Origin: Blastopirellula retiformator
Lineage (GTDB): Bacteria > Planctomycetota > Planctomycetia > Pirellulales > Pirellulaceae
NCBI RefSeq assembly: GCF_007859755.1
Contig: NZ_SJPF01000002.1
Location: forward strand, 143,729 to 207,728
Reading direction: 5' to 3'
DNA: 64,000 bases
Shown here: piece after piece, positions 54,947 through 64,000 of the stretch
Layout of the letters: each line of letters starts with the position of its first letter
How positions within the stretch are numbered: position 1 is the stretch's first letter
Made by a program: the position numbers and the translations under genes
The notes under the pieces: generated by a model
Seen by the model: only the letters and a program-made list of their open reading frames with translations
Databases searched by the model: none
Told to the model about the DNA's origin: nothing

Positions 54947-55070
54947 AAGTGATCCTTTCCAGGAGAGGCCGCTGCTGGCGGCAAGTAGGTGGGTAGACGC
55001 TCGCGGACGCGCCTGAACAAGTAACTATTATTGAAGATCGGCCGCGAAATGGAAATCGGGGAAGAGAGAG

Positions 55071-56471
55071 CTATTGCACGGTTCGCAGCCATTGCGAAGC
55101 AAATCGCTCGGCCGCGCCGCGGTTGGGGAAGAGACGAATCTCCATTTGAGCGCCTGCCCGCTGCTCGGGGGTCAGCTTTCTCAATTGTTGCGTTTGCCAC
55201 TGCGAGGCAAGGTCTTGGGCATGAAAAACATTGGCGGTACCATAGGCCTTGCCCCCCGAAACGATACGCACAGTCGCGGCAAAATGGGCAAACTCGGCAA
55301 ATGGGTGGTTGTATTGTTGTGACTTGAGATGCGCGATCATTCCCTTTTCGACTTCGCTTAAATCGTCGCCGAAATGCTTCGAGAAATCTTCCTTGTTCGA
55401 AAGAATTACCCCTCCGGTTGTGACATTGACCGAGCCTTCCAGCGGCCGAATCGCGCTCAGCTGCCGCATCAGCTCGTTGAAGTCAGACCTTCGCTGCGAG
55501 GCCAGATAGTGGGTCAACCCCCACGCCGAAGCGTAGCCGGTTGACGTCAGCCGCGCTGCCTTGACCGTTTGCTCAACCATCTCGCCGTCGGCCTGCTCGG
55601 CATCTTTTCCCTTAATGTACGACTCCAGCTCGAACATCCGCATGTCGTTGATGTCGCCGGCGCCTTTCCACTTCATGCGGGTTCCAAACTCGGTGGGAGC
55701 GTAGTATTCGGCGATTCCTTCCGAGATCCACATCGGCCACCGCGACAGACGCTGTTGGACGCCGATGTTGTGCAAGATCTGGTGGGCGCCTTCATGGGCG
55801 ATCGTGGAGATCGCCTGTTTGTAATAGAGGTCTTGTTTCAGCGGCGGATCGGACGGGCGTTCGTACATGACGACATGGTTGGCCAGCGTGTCGTAAAAAG
55901 CGACGACGCCGTCGGGCAGCTCGGCAAATTGCTTGTATTCCGACTCGGTCGCAAACATGATCGCGACCAGCGGGACATCGGGCTCATGCACGTCAATTCG
56001 CTGCGCTTTGGCATGTTTGAGCATGCCCGGAATCATCGATTCCAAGATTCGCATCGTCGCTTCGGCGAATTCATCGCTGGTGTTGTAGACGAACACGTAA
56101 TGGCGACTGGTGCGGGTGCGAAAGCCAGGGAACTTGGCTTCCATTCGCTTGGCGAGCGTCTTCTTGTCGATCCCTCGGAAGGGAACGTCGCTGCGGCGAG
56201 CCTCGGTCACGCCGCGGGTAACTAACGTCCCATCGGGCAACTCGACCACCATGTTGCTGCCGATCACGACGTGGATTCGCCCGATCGCCGGCTCTCCTTG
56301 TTCGTCGCGGACCTCAACGCTGCCGGTCAGATCGTGGGAAACGAGTCCGGGCGGAAGATCGAGACCGAACGCGCGCGGATTGGGCACCTTCAACCCTTGG
56401 GCTGAGAGAGTCTCGTACCCCAACAGCAGGGGGAGCGTCCAAGCGGCGAAGTAGATCGCAAGATTTCTCAT
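55071..56471 (-). CDS. DUF1570-type HExxH exported protein
   Basis: The ATG at 56471 starts a signal peptide (MRNLAIYFAAWTLPLLLG). The 466-residue protein carries HEGAHQ (H226, E227, H230) and WISEGIAEYYAPTEFG (E251) as the zincin site, as in DUF1570 proteins. The N-terminal part (30-110) is Arg/Glu-rich with strands, and the C-terminal segment after 380 is helical (SQWQTQQLRKLTPEQRAGAQ). It probably degrades or remodels envelope proteins; the substrate is unknown. Confidence 0.85.
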   Translation of the reverse strand: MRNLAIYFAAWTLPLLLGYETLSAQGLKVPNPRAFGLDLPPGLVSHDLTGSVEVRDEQGEPAIGRIHVVIGSNMVVELPDGTLVTRGVTEARRSDVPFRGIDKKTLAKRMEAKFPGFRTRTSRHYVFVYNTSDEFAEATMRILESMIPGMLKHAKAQRIDVHEPDVPLVAIMFATESEYKQFAELPDGVVAFYDTLANHVVMYERPSDPPLKQDLYYKQAISTIAHEGAHQILHNIGVQQRLSRWPMWISEGIAEYYAPTEFGTRMKWKGAGDINDMRMFELESYIKGKDAEQADGEMVEQTVKAARLTSTGYASAWGLTHYLASQRRSDFNELMRQLSAIRPLEGSVNVTTGGVILSNKEDFSKHFGDDLSEVEKGMIAHLKSQQYNHPFAEFAHFAATVRIVSGGKAYGTANVFHAQDLASQWQTQQLRKLTPEQRAGAQMEIRLFPNRGAAERFASQWLRTVQ

Positions 56472-56531
56472 GACAGGTCTTGGGCTGCGAGTGGGGCTGC
56501 GGAGACGAGGCATTGGTGGGGTTGCTACCAT

Positions 56532-56755
56532 TTTGCGGCGAAACTCCTTTCTGGCAAGGAATTTCCCGTAGCTGATTTCTGAGAAAAACGGTCACTTTGC
56601 GGACACAAACGCCGGCTTTCCGGGTTAAACAAACGGGACAGTTGTCTGTTCCGCAGAACTTACCAGACGGAATCTCGCCAAGCGTTGATCTCTAAACTAT
56701 TGTTTTAGAAGAGCTTACGGCGTTTTTTTGCGAAAAATTCACCTTTTCGGGTCCG
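56532..56755. other. Leader region before the secretin-like gene
   Basis: No gene is visible. A TTTTTTTGCGAAAAATTCACC stretch precedes the ATG. I see no clear promoter. Confidence 0.35.
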
Positions 56756-59700
56756 ATGCAAACCACGATGGTCTGGAACTTCCCCTTTCGATTCGGCGGG
56801 CTGCTGCTGGCGACGCTCGTCTCCTTTTCCCTCTTTCTAACGTCTTTGTCGGCGGCTGACCCTGATTTTGTTGGGGTGTTGGCCTATGCGCTAGACAAGG
56901 ATACGGCGGAAAAGCTGAAAATTGACGCCGAAACCCACGACAAGCTGAAAACGCTGATCGCGGATCGCGAGGACAAGGCCTTGGAATTGGCCCTCTCGAT
57001 TCGTGACCTGCCAAAGGAAGAGCAAGCCGCCAAGCTGGCGCCGTTTGTCGCCGAGTCCGAAAAAATCGGCTTCGCCCTGCTTACGCCGGAGCAACAAGCC
57101 GGTCTGAAACAGTTTGCCGTCAAAGCATCTGGCCTGAAGTCGCTTGAGACGCCCGAGATTGCGGACGCCCTCAAACTGACCGACGACCAGAAAGCGGAAG
57201 TTGCTCGGCTGGCCAGCAAGATTGACGCCGCTCAAGCGGCGGGCGCTCCGGCGGTGGAAGCGGCTCAGCGAGAATTTGAACGCGACGCTCGCAAGGTTCT
57301 CAGTCCTTCGCAGCAAGCAGGCTGGGATCACTTGGCCGGTTTGGTCGGCGCACCCGGCGACCCGTTGCCGGAAGTGACTCCGCCCGGCGGTGAAGCGAAA
57401 CCCGAGGTGACGGCGATTCCGGACGAAAACGCCGCGGCGCCGAAAATGGTCGCCGCCCCCGAGGCAAAGGCTTCCCCCAGCGACAAGCCGGCCGAAAAAC
57501 CGCAACAAGAGGTTGGCGCCAACGGCGAACCGCTGCTCCGTTTCAGCTTCCGTTACGCCCCGTGGCGCGATGTGCTCGACTGGTTTGCCGAACAGGCCGA
57601 CCTGTCGATGGTGATGGACGCTCCCCCGTCGGGCACCTTCAACTACACCGACGGCCGCGCTTACACGCCGGCCGAAGCGATCGATTTGCTCAATAGCGTC
57701 TTGCTGACCAAAGGCTATACGCTGGTCCGTCGCGAGAAAATGTTGCTGGTGATCAACCTGGAAGATGGCATCCCGCCGAATTTGGTCACCAACGTTCCGG
57801 CCGAGAAGCTGGATGACCGGGGCGAGTACGAACTGGTCAGCACCCTCTTCACGCTAAGCCGGATGACGGCCGAAGAAGCGGAAGCCGAAATCTCGAAGCT
57901 GATCGGTCCGCAGGGACAGGTCGTCGTGCTGCCAAAATCGAAACAGATTTACGTCACCGAAACGGCGGGACGTTTGCGGACGATTCGTAACGTGATCAAC
58001 GCCGTCGAGCGTCCCGTGAGCGAACAGGTGCACATCGTCGCGCTGAAGCACGTCGGTCCGGAAGAAGCGTTGACGGTCGTTCGCCAACTGCTGGACTTGC
58101 CCGAAGAGGCGAACGGCACCGACGACGGTACGCTGCGGATCGCGGTCGACGCGCTCGGTGGCCGATTGTTCGTCAGCGGCGAGCCCGAACTCACCGCGCG
58201 GGTGCAAGAAATCTTGAAGATGGTTGATCAGCCCGGTGGCGCGACCGAGATCAGCGAACAGCCCCAATTGGAAGTTTACGCCGTCGGCGCTTCGCAGCCG
58301 CAAACGGTGCTCCAGGTCATGCAAACTCTGCTGGCCGGTTTGCCGGAAGTGCGTCTGGCGATTGATGAGAACACCGGCAACCTGGTGGCGCTGGCCAAGC
58401 CGTCGCAACATGCGACGATTCGGGCGACGCTTGACCAGATGCAGCGCGACTCGAAGAAGATCTCGGTCATTCAACTGCAAACGGTCGATCCGCAACTGGC
58501 CGTCCTGTCGATCGCCAAGTTGTTCGGCAGCACGGGCGAAACGCCGAATCCGAGCGCTCCGGTCGTCGACGCCGATCCGATCAACGGCATGTTGCTGGTT
58601 CGCGGTACGCAAGATCAGCTCGATCAGATTAACGAACTGCTGAAGCAGATGGGCGAAGATCCCGAATCTGCCCTGGCGTCAGCGCTCGATCGTGGTCGCG
58701 TCCGGACGTTGTCGCTATCGGGCGCAACGACGACGCAAATTCTGGACGAACTGGAGATGATCTGGCCGACGGTCAGCAGCGCGCGGATTCGAGTCGTTCG
58801 CCCCTCGGCCCCGCCGATTCGCGCCGTTGGTCCGACCGAAGAATCGCCAGAGGACGCGGAGTTTCGCGATAACTTGCGACTCCTCTTCCCCCCTTCCAAC
58901 TCAACGACGACGCCCCGCGAGGACGAGTCGGCTCGTTTCCAGAATACGCCCTTTCGTTTCGTGAGCGAAACGACGGCTGCGACCGAAGAGGATGCGGAAA
59001 CGTCGCCAACCGCGGCTGATGATCAAGAAGCGACCAGTGCGCCGAAGAAGCCGGCCGAGATTATTATCATGCCCGGCCCCGGCGGGATTGTGATCGCGTC
59101 GGACGACACCGAGGCGCTCGATCAGTTGGAAGAGTTGATTCAGATGCTCGGCGATCGCATCGCCACCAGCGGCGCCGACTATACCGTCTTCTACTTGAAG
59201 CATGCCCCGGCCGATGTGGCGGCTGATTTGCTGTCGCGCATCTTAACCGGTCAAGCCGCCTCGGGCGGCGATAGCGGCGGCGGGCTGCTCGGAGACATGG
59301 CCTCGAGCATGCTTGGCGGCGGTGGCGGTTTGATGGGATCACTGCTGGGACTCGGCGGCTCGGGTGGCGGGATGAGCTATACCGCGTCGGGAAGCTTCTC
59401 GGTCGTCGCCGATGGACGTCTCAACGCGCTGGTCGTCAAAGGGACGCCGACCGACGTGCAGGTGATCGAACAATTGCTCAAGATAATCGACCAGCCCCAT
59501 AGCCCAGAAGATGTCCAAACCAAGGCGAAGCCGCGGATGATCCCGGTTCTGTATCAACCGGCCAATGACGTGTTGACCGTCGTGAAGCAGGTTTACGCCG
59601 ATCGGATTGCCGATTCCGGCGGTGGCGGCCAACAGCGCGGTCCGAGTCCGGAAGATTTCATGCGTGCACTCGCCGGTCGTGGAGGCCGCGGAGGCGGCCC

Positions 59701-60199
59701 AGGCGGCCCAGGCGGTGGCGCGCAAAGCGAGCCGGCCAAAATGACTATCGGGGTCGATGCTCGCAGCAACTCGCTGATCGTTTCGGCGCCCGATCCGTTG
59801 TTTGAAGAAGTGAGCCTGTTGGTCGAACAGCTCGATCAGGCGACCACCGAATCACAAGAGACGATGCAGGTGGTCAATATTCGAAAGTCGAATCCGGCGA
59901 CGGTCCAAAACGCCTTGAAGTCGATTCTCGGCGCCAACGTTATCTCGAACTCCTCGTCCAGCGACAGCAGCAGTTCGACGAGCTCGAACAGTTCGTCGCA
60001 ACAGCCCAGCCAGGCCGACGCTGATGCGATGCGTCGCCGGATGGAGATGTTCAATCGGATCCGCGGCGCCATGGAGCAACAGCGCGGCGGCGGTCGTGGC
60101 GGTCCCGGCGGAGGCGGTCCCGGCGGAGGCGGTCCCGGCGGAGGTGGTCGCGGCGGAGGTGGTGGAGGGGGACCCGGCGGTGGGCGTGGCGGCCGTTAG
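56756..60199 (+). CDS. Giant secretin-N-domain protein without secretin pore
   Basis: The 1147-residue protein has a signal peptide (1-32), a charged N-terminal region (40-200) with EF-hand-like or coiled-coil segments, a Pro/Ala-rich linker, and then at least five secretin-N/NolW-type repeats (from RYAPWRDVLDWFAEQADLSM at about 265; IYVTETAGRLRTIRNVINAV; LFVSGEPELTARVQEILKMV; MLLVRGTQDQLDQINELL; NALVVKGTPTDVQVIEQLL; NSLIVSAPDPLFEEVSLLV). No C-terminal secretin beta-barrel (the GspD-type domain) is recognisable; instead it ends in a Ser-rich and a Gly/Arg-rich tail (about 1000-1147). It may form a periplasmic ring. A strong terminator lies downstream. Confidence 0.8.
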   Translation: MQTTMVWNFPFRFGGLLLATLVSFSLFLTSLSAADPDFVGVLAYALDKDTAEKLKIDAETHDKLKTLIADREDKALELALSIRDLPKEEQAAKLAPFVAESEKIGFALLTPEQQAGLKQFAVKASGLKSLETPEIADALKLTDDQKAEVARLASKIDAAQAAGAPAVEAAQREFERDARKVLSPSQQAGWDHLAGLVGAPGDPLPEVTPPGGEAKPEVTAIPDENAAAPKMVAAPEAKASPSDKPAEKPQQEVGANGEPLLRFSFRYAPWRDVLDWFAEQADLSMVMDAPPSGTFNYTDGRAYTPAEAIDLLNSVLLTKGYTLVRREKMLLVINLEDGIPPNLVTNVPAEKLDDRGEYELVSTLFTLSRMTAEEAEAEISKLIGPQGQVVVLPKSKQIYVTETAGRLRTIRNVINAVERPVSEQVHIVALKHVGPEEALTVVRQLLDLPEEANGTDDGTLRIAVDALGGRLFVSGEPELTARVQEILKMVDQPGGATEISEQPQLEVYAVGASQPQTVLQVMQTLLAGLPEVRLAIDENTGNLVALAKPSQHATIRATLDQMQRDSKKISVIQLQTVDPQLAVLSIAKLFGSTGETPNPSAPVVDADPINGMLLVRGTQDQLDQINELLKQMGEDPESALASALDRGRVRTLSLSGATTTQILDELEMIWPTVSSARIRVVRPSAPPIRAVGPTEESPEDAEFRDNLRLLFPPSNSTTTPREDESARFQNTPFRFVSETTAATEEDAETSPTAADDQEATSAPKKPAEIIIMPGPGGIVIASDDTEALDQLEELIQMLGDRIATSGADYTVFYLKHAPADVAADLLSRILTGQAASGGDSGGGLLGDMASSMLGGGGGLMGSLLGLGGSGGGMSYTASGSFSVVADGRLNALVVKGTPTDVQVIEQLLKIIDQPHSPEDVQTKAKPRMIPVLYQPANDVLTVVKQVYADRIADSGGGGQQRGPSPEDFMRALAGRGGRGGGPGGPGGGAQSEPAKMTIGVDARSNSLIVSAPDPLFEEVSLLVEQLDQATTESQETMQVVNIRKSNPATVQNALKSILGANVISNSSSSDSSSSTSSNSSSQQPSQADADAMRRRMEMFNRIRGAMEQQRGGGRGGPGGGGPGGGGPGGGGRGGGGGGGPGGGRGGR

Positions 60200-60230
60200 G
60201 CGAAACGTCACAGCCGTAGCAAACGAAAAG

Positions 60231-60260
60231 AGACCGCATTATTTGGTGCGGTCTTTTTTT
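60231..60260 (+). terminator. Intrinsic terminator of the secretin-like gene
   Basis: AGACCGCA and TGCGGTCT form the stem (8-base loop), followed by six T. The distance to the stop codon is 32 bp. Confidence 0.85.
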
Positions 60261-60297
60261 GGGGGTTTGATCTCGTTCGCGTTGCGCGAAGCGGAAG

Positions 60298-61022
60298 TTA
60301 CATCCAACCCTTCGCGTATTCTTTCGTCAGGAAACGCTCGGCCTGGCTGAAGCCGGGAATCGCCAGCTTGTTGGCATCCCATTTCAGCGTCTGACCCGGG
60401 AAGCGAATCCAGACGGTCCCCAACAGCACCGTTTCGGTGAGCGGTCCGGCGTAGTCGAAGTTGGAGGTTGTCTTGTCTTCGCCGCGGCAGGCGTCGGCCC
60501 ACTGCACGTAGTGATCGACGCCATCGACGACATCGTATTGGGCTGCGGTTTCTTCTCCTTCGAGATAAAGAACCGGCATCGCGACGTGCGGAATGATCAG
60601 CGTCCCTTTTTCGCCAATCAGAACCGAGCCGGCCCCGGGCAGCGTTGCCGATCTCGGCAGCGAGGTAAGCGCGTCGGCCGGCGGACGGACGCCGGCGGCA
60701 TCGTACCACGTGACCTTCATCGTCTCGCCCGCGGTTCGGCTTGTACCGGGAAATAGATATTTGACTGTCGCTTTGTCGGTCCAGGTTTCCGGCTTCATTG
60801 CCGGCGCCTCGGCGGTCAGTTCCAGCGGCGACGTTAACTCCAACGCTTTGAAGACGGGGTCCAGGATATGGCAGCCAAAGTCACCCAACTGACCCGTTCC
60901 GTAGTCTTGCCAACCGCGCCAGTTGAACGGATGGTACATGCCCGACTTGTATGGACGCTGAGGAGCGACCCCTTGCCACAGATCCCAAGCAACCGTCGTC
61001 GGAATCGGATCCGAACCAAGCG
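60298..61022 (-). pseudogene. Gfo/Idh/MocA-family remnant (C-terminal domain only)
   Basis: Reading the minus strand, the frame from about 61022 gives PLGSDPIPTTVAWDLWQGVA and MYHPFNWRGWQDYGTGQLGD, FGCHILDPVFKALEL, then the beta-sheet domain to the natural stop at 60298. This is the C-terminal two thirds of a planctomycete oxidoreductase of the kind with a Tat-exported N-terminus. The NAD-binding N-terminal domain is replaced by DUF1559 remnant DNA at about 61023. Confidence 0.82.
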
Positions 61023-61023
61023 G

Positions 61024-61172
61024 GGCTAACCGGACATGGCGGTTGGCATCCGGGCGTGACGCTCTTACTTTTTGCTGACGGATCGGTTCACAGTATTGGC
61101 ATCAATATCTCGCAAGCGGTCTTAGAAGACCTGGGACATGTTTCTGATGGAGATGTGATTGCCGACCTCTAT
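61024..61172 (+). pseudogene. DUF1559 C-terminal fragment
   Basis: The plus strand reads LTGHGGWHPGVTLLLFADGS and VHSIGINISQAVLEDLGHVS, then DGDVIADLY, the final DUF1559 block, without a start or stop. Element copy E follows directly at its end. Confidence 0.85.
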
Positions 61173-61321
61173 CTGCCTTTTGAAAAATGCCATCGTGGCA
61201 TTTTCCAACCTCGCCAGGCTCAGAGCGTAGCTCTTCGCGGCTCGCAAACTAACGACTTACGTCGCTATTTTGGGATCGCATCCGTGCGATCACGCAGTCC
61301 GTCGAGAAAATCAACGGACTG
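61173..61321 (+). mobile_element. MITE-like element, family 1, copy E
   Basis: 149 bp from CTGCCTTTTGAAAAATGCC to CAACGGACTG. CTAT precedes and CCTA follows, so the duplication is not exact; the right flank may have changed since insertion. It adjoins the DUF1559 fragment. Confidence 0.85.
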
Positions 61322-61491
61322 CCTAAGGAGTAGTCGCAGACGCGAATCGACGTCGGATTTTTAGTAAAGTCTTCCTGTTTTGCCTGGCTTGCCTATCCGG
61401 CTGCGATCTCGGATCTTTCAGCCAAGCTCTCCAAGTGGCCGATGTAAGAGAAAAGAGATAAGGGTGCGTTGGACTTACGGAAAGGTCGCTG
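61322..61491. other. Short gene-free stretch
   Basis: No feature beyond a possible AGATAAGGG-type purine run in front of the next gene is recognised. Confidence 0.3.
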
Positions 61492-61965
61492 GTGGTCGAT
61501 TCGCAGCTAAAAACGCTTCAGGCCTATGTCGCCGAGTGCGCTTCGCGAAATCTGATTCAGTGGTGGTTTGAAACGCGGGGAACTCCGGCTCGCGATGGAT
61601 TGAATCGGGCCCTCTTTGACGGTCGAACCCGAGGGTTGCGGCCGTTAACCTCGCCGGCCGTTCGCCGCGCGGTTTGGCAATGTGCGTTGCAGTACGAGAC
61701 GCTCCACACGCTGATCGTGCAATCAGCCGGGCTGACGTCGGATGGCCATCCGCTGGAGCCTGGCGACCGGATTCGCCTCCGAAACTCGCTTCCCATTTTG
61801 GACGCCTCCGGCAAGATCATCCGGGTCCATCGAGGGGGAGAGACGTGGCGGGTCGTTGGCCGCGACGAATCGCAGAGCATTTGGCTGGAACAGCCGGACG
61901 GCTGTCGGCAGATGTGGGAGGACGATCGCGAGATCCTGGCCCAGTTTGAGAAATTGGCCGCGTAA
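61492..61965 (+). CDS. Hypothetical 157-residue protein
   Basis: The product starts at GTG 61492. It is soluble, with no signal peptide or membrane helix and many Arg and Trp residues (QWWFETRGTP, VHRGGETWRVVGRDESQSIW). I do not recognise a family. Two beta-rich repeats around ILDASGKIIRVHRGGE might form an SH3-like barrel; this is only an impression. It is convergent with the isochorismatase gene. Confidence 0.55.
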   Translation: MVDSQLKTLQAYVAECASRNLIQWWFETRGTPARDGLNRALFDGRTRGLRPLTSPAVRRAVWQCALQYETLHTLIVQSAGLTSDGHPLEPGDRIRLRNSLPILDASGKIIRVHRGGETWRVVGRDESQSIWLEQPDGCRQMWEDDREILAQFEKLAA

Positions 61966-61985
61966 ATAACGGCAAATTCGGCCGG

Positions 61986-62579
61986 CTAATCCGCGTGCTT
62001 CTTTCGCACCAGTCGGGTCAATTCCTTGAAATGCTCTCCGCCGGCGGCCTGGCACCATTCGAACATCGCCGCTTCGGTCGTCGTCAGCACGGCGCCAGCA
62101 TTTTCCATCCGCCGTAGGGCGACTTCTTTTTCCAGCGCAAATCGGGACCCGACGGCGTCGACGGCGATATAGACGTCAAAGCCGGCGGCAATCAGATCGA
62201 GCGCCGTTTGCTGAACGCAGACGTGCGTCTCGACGCCGACCAGCAAAAGCTTATGGATGGCCCGCTTCGGCAACTCCTTCAGCAATCCCTCGACGCCGCA
62301 GGCGCTAAAGGTTAGCTTCTCGGGCAGCGGCGGCAGCATCGACTTGAGGGGCTCGACCGTGGGGCCAAGTCCCTTCGGGTACTGTTCGGTTCCCAGAATC
62401 GGCATGTCGAACATCTGCGCCGTCAGGAAAAGTCGTTCGACGTTCTCGACGATTGTTTCGGAATCTTCGATCACCGGAACCAGACGTTGCTGCAAATCAA
62501 TCATCAGTAGAGCGGTGTCGCTTTGCGACATCAGCAGCGGGCTGCGGAAGTAGCCGGAAGAGTCGGTCGACGCGTTCAT
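61986..62579 (-). CDS. Isochorismatase-family hydrolase (YcaC-like)
   Basis: The cysteine-hydrolase fold has its triad: Asp in LLMIDLQQRL, Lys in PEKLTFSAC and Cys in GVETHVCVQQTALDL. The family includes isochorismatase, nicotinamidase and YcaC hydrolases; the region VGVETHVCVQQTALDLIAAGF is closest to the YcaC type. 197 residues. An internal ATG (MSQSDTALLM, 62531) may be the true start. It diverges from hslV with a 78-bp gap. Confidence 0.88.
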   Translation of the reverse strand: MNASTDSSGYFRSPLLMSQSDTALLMIDLQQRLVPVIEDSETIVENVERLFLTAQMFDMPILGTEQYPKGLGPTVEPLKSMLPPLPEKLTFSACGVEGLLKELPKRAIHKLLLVGVETHVCVQQTALDLIAAGFDVYIAVDAVGSRFALEKEVALRRMENAGAVLTTTEAAMFEWCQAAGGEHFKELTRLVRKKHAD

Positions 62580-62657
62580 AGAGAAAGGGGCGGTCCTAGC
62601 CGCGCGAAGGTTGATCCGTCACAATAGCAACGGATCGAAACCCAGGAATTCTTTGCG

Positions 62658-63200
62658 ATGAAAATACGTTCTACCACGATCTTGACCGTGCGGCACAACG
62701 GCCGCGTGGCGATCGGCGGCGATGGTCAAGTTACCATGAATTCGTCGGTCATGAAATCCGACGCGCACAAGATTCGTCCCCTGCTGGGCGGGAAGGTAAT
62801 CTGCGGATTCGCCGGCTCGACCGCAGATGCGTTTTCTCTGCTTGAACGTTTTGAAGGGAAGCTGAAAGATTACCCCAACAACGTCCCCAAGGCGGCGACC
62901 GAACTGGCCAAGGAATGGCGAACCGACCGGGCGATGCGACGGCTCGAGGCGTTGATGACCGTGATCAGCAAAGAACATACCTTGTTGGTCAGCGGGACCG
63001 GCGACGTGATCGCGCCGACCGATGGCGTGCTGGGGATTGGTTCTGGCGGCGACTATGCGGTCGCCGCGGCGCGGGCCTTGGTGCGGCACAGCTCACTCTC
63101 GGCAGATGAAATTGTCCAGTCGTCGCTGGAGATCGCCGCGGGAATCGACATCTACACCAACGACAATATCCTCGTCGAAACCATGGAGTGCCCATCGTGA
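62658..63200 (+). CDS. hslV: ATP-dependent protease subunit HslV
   Basis: HslV (ClpQ) forms the dodecameric proteolytic core of HslVU. The catalytic Thr is T6 ([11 protein letters not shown]), so a five-residue leader MKIRS is presumably removed. Family blocks [52 protein letters not shown] and [18 protein letters not shown] are all present, at the normal 180-residue length. The hslU start overlaps its stop codon, giving translational coupling. Confidence 0.96.
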   Translation: MKIRSTTILTVRHNGRVAIGGDGQVTMNSSVMKSDAHKIRPLLGGKVICGFAGSTADAFSLLERFEGKLKDYPNNVPKAATELAKEWRTDRAMRRLEALMTVISKEHTLLVSGTGDVIAPTDGVLGIGSGGDYAVAAARALVRHSSLSADEIVQSSLEIAAGIDIYTNDNILVETMECPS

Positions 63201-64000
63201 GTACCGCGTCCAAAGAGATGACCCCACGCGAAATCGTAGCGGCGCTTGATCAGAACATCGTCGGTCAGGCCGACGCGAAACGGGCGGTGGCCGTAGCCGT
63301 TCGCAATCGCTGGCGCCGCAAGCAACTGCCAGAGGAACTGCAGAACGAGATCGCGCCCAAGAACATCTTGATGATGGGACCAACCGGCGTCGGCAAGACC
63401 GAGATCGCCCGGCGTCTGGCGAAGCTGACCGGAGCGCCGTTTTTGAAGCTGGAAGCGACTAAGTACACCGAAGTCGGCTATTACGGCCGCGACGTCGAGA
63501 GCATGGTCCGCGAACTAGTCGAAACCTCGATCGCGATGGTTCGTGAACGAGAACGCAAGAACGTCGAGAAGGACGCAACCGCTCGCGTCGAAGAACGCTT
63601 GCTCGATTTGCTGGTCCCCCGCCCTGTTTCGTACGAGATGGCGAGCGAAGAAGAAGACGCGACCGATCACTACGAGCGAACGCGCGAACGGTTCCGCGGC
63701 ATGCTGCGTGGCGGTGAACTGGAGCAGCGGAAGGTTGAGTTGACGATCGAGCAAAAGTCGGGGCCGATGATGATCGGCGGGATGGGGCTCGAGCAAATGG
63801 ACGTCGACCTGCAGGGGATGTTCGAAAAGATCCTGCCCAAGAATTCGACCCGTCGCGAGATGACGATCACCGAGGCCCGCAAGGTTTTGCTGGAGCAGGA
63901 AAGCGAAAGCCTGCTCGACAAAGAGGCGATCAGTCAGGCGGCGATCGAACTGGCCGAAAATCTGGGCATCATCTTCCTGGACGAGATCGACAAGATTATC
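63197..64000 (+). CDS. hslU: HslU unfoldase ATPase, C-terminus outside the window
   Basis: The GTG at 63197 overlaps the hslV stop (GTGA). The Walker A motif is GPTGVGKTE, within [20 protein letters not shown] to [10 protein letters not shown] and the family-specific [19 protein letters not shown]. The I-domain insertion follows, and the visible part ends at Walker B ([10 protein letters not shown]). HslU unfolds substrates and feeds HslV. About 268 residues are visible of a usual 440-450. Confidence 0.95.
   Translation, partial: MSTASKEMTPREIVAALDQNIVGQADAKRAVAVAVRNRWRRKQLPEELQNEIAPKNILMMGPTGVGKTEIARRLAKLTGAPFLKLEATKYTEVGYYGRDVESMVRELVETSIAMVRERERKNVEKDATARVEERLLDLLVPRPVSYEMASEEEDATDHYERTRERFRGMLRGGELEQRKVELTIEQKSGPMMIGGMGLEQMDVDLQGMFEKILPKNSTRREMTITEARKVLLEQESESLLDKEAISQAAIELAENLGIIFLDEIDKII

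Noticed and set aside
1-64000. tRNA, rRNA and prophage genes
   Set aside because: I looked for T-loop words, rRNA cores and phage structural genes on both strands and recognised none; a covariance-model search would be decisive.

Overview
The window looks like a chromosomal stretch of a planctomycete of the Pirellulaceae (Blastopirellula/Rhodopirellula type). The evidence is several DUF1559 pilin-like proteins and their decayed copies, DUF1501 and DUF1549 remnants, DUF1570-type HExxH proteins, secretin N-domain repeats, and a moderately GC-rich genome with many lone genes and few long operons. No rRNA, tRNA, CRISPR array or prophage was recognised. The left edge cuts an insertion sequence and the right edge cuts hslU.

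Layout. Positions 1-6050 are an accessory zone: an IS4-type transposase, a secreted protein broken by a small palindromic element, a toxin-like HExxH protein followed by a zinc-ribbon protein, and about 1.5 kb of repeats. From 6050 to 17900 lie mainly housekeeping and envelope genes: trmL, ispG, an HELTH lipoprotein, GNAT, Rieske, LpxL-type acyltransferase, Gfo/Idh/MocA, VKOR-thioredoxin fusion, HtrA protease and SMR transporter. A second repeat field (17900-18900) precedes a DUF1559 gene and its lipoprotein partner. From 21000 to 35000 come a divergent MurE-like ligase, an HTH-EIIA protein, rimO, pgsA, a CPBP protease, DUF971, DUF4105, a CAP-domain protein, an AI-2E transporter and aconitase. 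A gene graveyard (35000-36080) holds an esterase remnant split by a small element and a DUF1559 remnant. Then follow DUF309, SDR, a GGQ release-factor homologue, a 915-residue secreted protein, nadE, two zincin-type proteins, a four-gene membrane/ABC cluster (44675-49843), a CBS protein, DUF1501/DUF1549 remnants, a GT39 glycosyltransferase, PAP2, an FKBP isomerase, a DUF1570 protein, a 1147-residue secretin-N-domain protein, further remnants, an isochorismatase-fold hydrolase and hslVU.

The most distinctive feature is the repeat content. One 149-151 bp family (five full copies plus one 27-bp end) shares its left end with the IS at the window start and is flanked by 4-bp CTAR/CTAT duplications. 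One copy interrupts an esterase so precisely that removing it restores the reading frame, and two copies sit exactly on stop codons. A second palindromic family (two copies) has 20-bp inverted termini. A third system consists of two fields of ACTGGACTGGACCG plus T-tract modules, each oriented in the sense direction downstream of a gene. Several genes are scrambled remnants, which suggests active local deletion and insertion.

Functionally the window mixes core metabolism (isoprenoids, NAD, TCA cycle, phospholipids), translation accessory enzymes (TrmL, RimO, GGQ protein), proteostasis (HslVU, HtrA, FKBP) and many exported proteins typical of planctomycete envelopes.
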